This document shows positions 62,804 to 64,000 of a stretch of DNA of 64,000 bases, in pieces (position 1 is the stretch's first letter; each line of letters starts with the position of its first letter). This DNA is from Lethocerus indicus. Lineage: Eukaryota; Arthropoda; Insecta; Hemiptera; Belostomatidae. The position numbers and the translations under genes were made by a program. The notes under the pieces are model-generated. The model ran no database searches. It saw nothing but the letters and a program-made list of their open reading frames with translations, and was not told the origin of the DNA. The DNA lies in contig JACDQD010000105.1 of NCBI GenBank assembly GCA_019843655.1, positions 1,984,001-2,048,000 of the forward strand, read 5' to 3'.

Positions 62804-64000
62804 CAGTAATACATTTTACAGTTAGGCGCATTTTTTATAAATTACCTTTTAATTATAAAATTGCCGCTTCCTCGCGAGAAATTGGGAATTAACAGATAAT
62901 GTCAAGGAATTAGCGAATTATGCAAAAGCCGTATACAAAATGTTGTTTCTAAAAATAATGAATAATTTAGTGACAGATAATGCACGCAGCTTGTCCTTGC
63001 GCAAAAAGAATATTTATAATGGTACAATTATAATAATTTATAGTAACTCATTACCTGTCATGCCTAACATGACATATGAGAAAAGAAAGGCTCTTCAGAA
63101 ATGAAATTTCCACTTTAACGATAACTATAATTCAAAAATAATTTGTATAAGCCATCGCTGTTGAATACGTGGGAGCGGAGAAAGACCTGTTACCAATGTC
63201 CCTAATCGGAAAAGTTATTAGCAAAGAACTTCGTGTTTTCGATTCTCCATTTGGAAAAAATATGTCTTTTGAAATTTCAAGAATTACCTCGAATCACCTA
63301 AAATTTTCATTTCCTGTTTGAGGAGATTGGCATCGGGTAATACATTTGTGTCTTAGTTTTCATATACGGATCGGTGGTTGGAACTAGGTAATTATTCCTA
63401 GGGTATGAAAGATTATGACAAAACCAAGGGTTGTAAATGTGGGGATGGCAACCCCATCCAGAAGGAATGGTTCAGCAGGCAGTTAAAGGGCAGGAGAGGT
63501 AACAAAAAAGAATGTTTTTGGTGAAAAACCTTTATACAAAACAATATTTCATTATAAATTAATTGAAACGGGGTTAGATTATAAATAAGTTATTTTTAGC
63601 ATTTTTCTTGCGGAGCATACTTGTCGAGATCTTGAAACTGTCCAATGAATCCGCAATCAGTCCTGTTGCCTCCTATGCAGTAAGTTCATCAGAAAAGACG
63701 GAAGTCGATATTTCTCTCTGTAAATTAAGTTCAGGATAAATGATGGACCGAAGTAATGACTATCTCAAAAAGTGACTTAGCTCTATTACATGTCTAGCGC
63801 ACTGTGAAAAATATTTAAAAAACGTCGGGATTGAAAACGATGCTCCAATGTAAATATTTGATGCCAGACATAGTACGTACAAGTATACTTTATTTGCTAT
63901 TACAATCTATAAATTATCCGTCGGCCGTGAACAAATATGCCGGTAATGACCGGTATACAAAGATAAAAGCAAGTACCGGTAAAATAACATAAATCTAAAA
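62804..64000. other. Noncoding end of the window
   Basis: No open frame of note. Bases 62860-63010 are a unique stretch with AGATAA-type motifs that could be regulatory. I see nothing else. Confidence 0.4.

Overview
The window is eukaryotic and reads as an insect nuclear genome. The genes are split by introns with GT-AG boundaries, the intergenic DNA is AT-rich and full of long (TA)n tracts, and several proteins are metazoan families. Nothing in it fixes the order or species. No rRNA gene, intact tRNA, CRISPR array, bacterial operon or virus was seen.

Layout. Positions 1 to about 12.8 kb hold no supported gene: simple repeats, a G-quadruplex-prone (GTGCGG)n tract and moderately GC-rich noncoding DNA. 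From 12.8 or 15.8 kb to 21.6 kb (+) lies a secreted protein with von Willebrand factor C domains separated by Thr/Ser-rich linkers. An unrecognised one-exon membrane protein follows on the minus strand (23.7-24.6 kb). A ZSWIM7/SWS1 homologue lies at 25.7-27.0 kb (+). It converges on a very large minus-strand gene (28.0-39.0 kb) that I identify as MDC1: FHA domain, about 2,000 residues of Ser/Thr-rich disordered region with a TQxF array, and tandem BRCT domains. MDC1 shares a bidirectional promoter of about 300 bp with a tetraspanin (39.3-41.8 kb, +). A class III ubiquitin-conjugating enzyme of the UBE2E/Ubc2 type is at 45.0-46.8 kb (-), with a probable noncoding first exon near 48.7 kb. From 52 to 61 kb the base composition is GC-richer and holds small secreted-protein candidates: a convincing two-exon gene at 52.1 kb, a related-looking exon at 56.6 kb, a 43-residue ORF at 58.4 kb and a possible orphan terminal exon at 61.2 kb.

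Genes in concert. Three of the six recognisable genes belong to DNA-damage or ubiquitin biology: ZSWIM7 (homologous recombination), MDC1 (gamma-H2A docking and RNF8 recruitment) and UBE2E (an E2 class reported to work with RNF8). I treat the proximity as probably coincidental.

Mobile and repeated DNA. There is a 244-bp MITE with perfect 35-bp terminal inverted repeats (15.1 kb). A palindromic element of about 1 kb is built around five copies of a 71-bp minisatellite (61.8-62.8 kb). A dispersed family shares a CTGGTTTGGTCTTTTGCTA core, two of whose copies run into (TA)n tracts. There is a tRNA-like SINE fragment inside MDC1, and a partial duplication of ZSWIM7 exon 2 lies inside an intron of the VWC gene.

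All exon models were made by eye from splice signals, reading-frame phase and family knowledge; no alignment or expression data were available.
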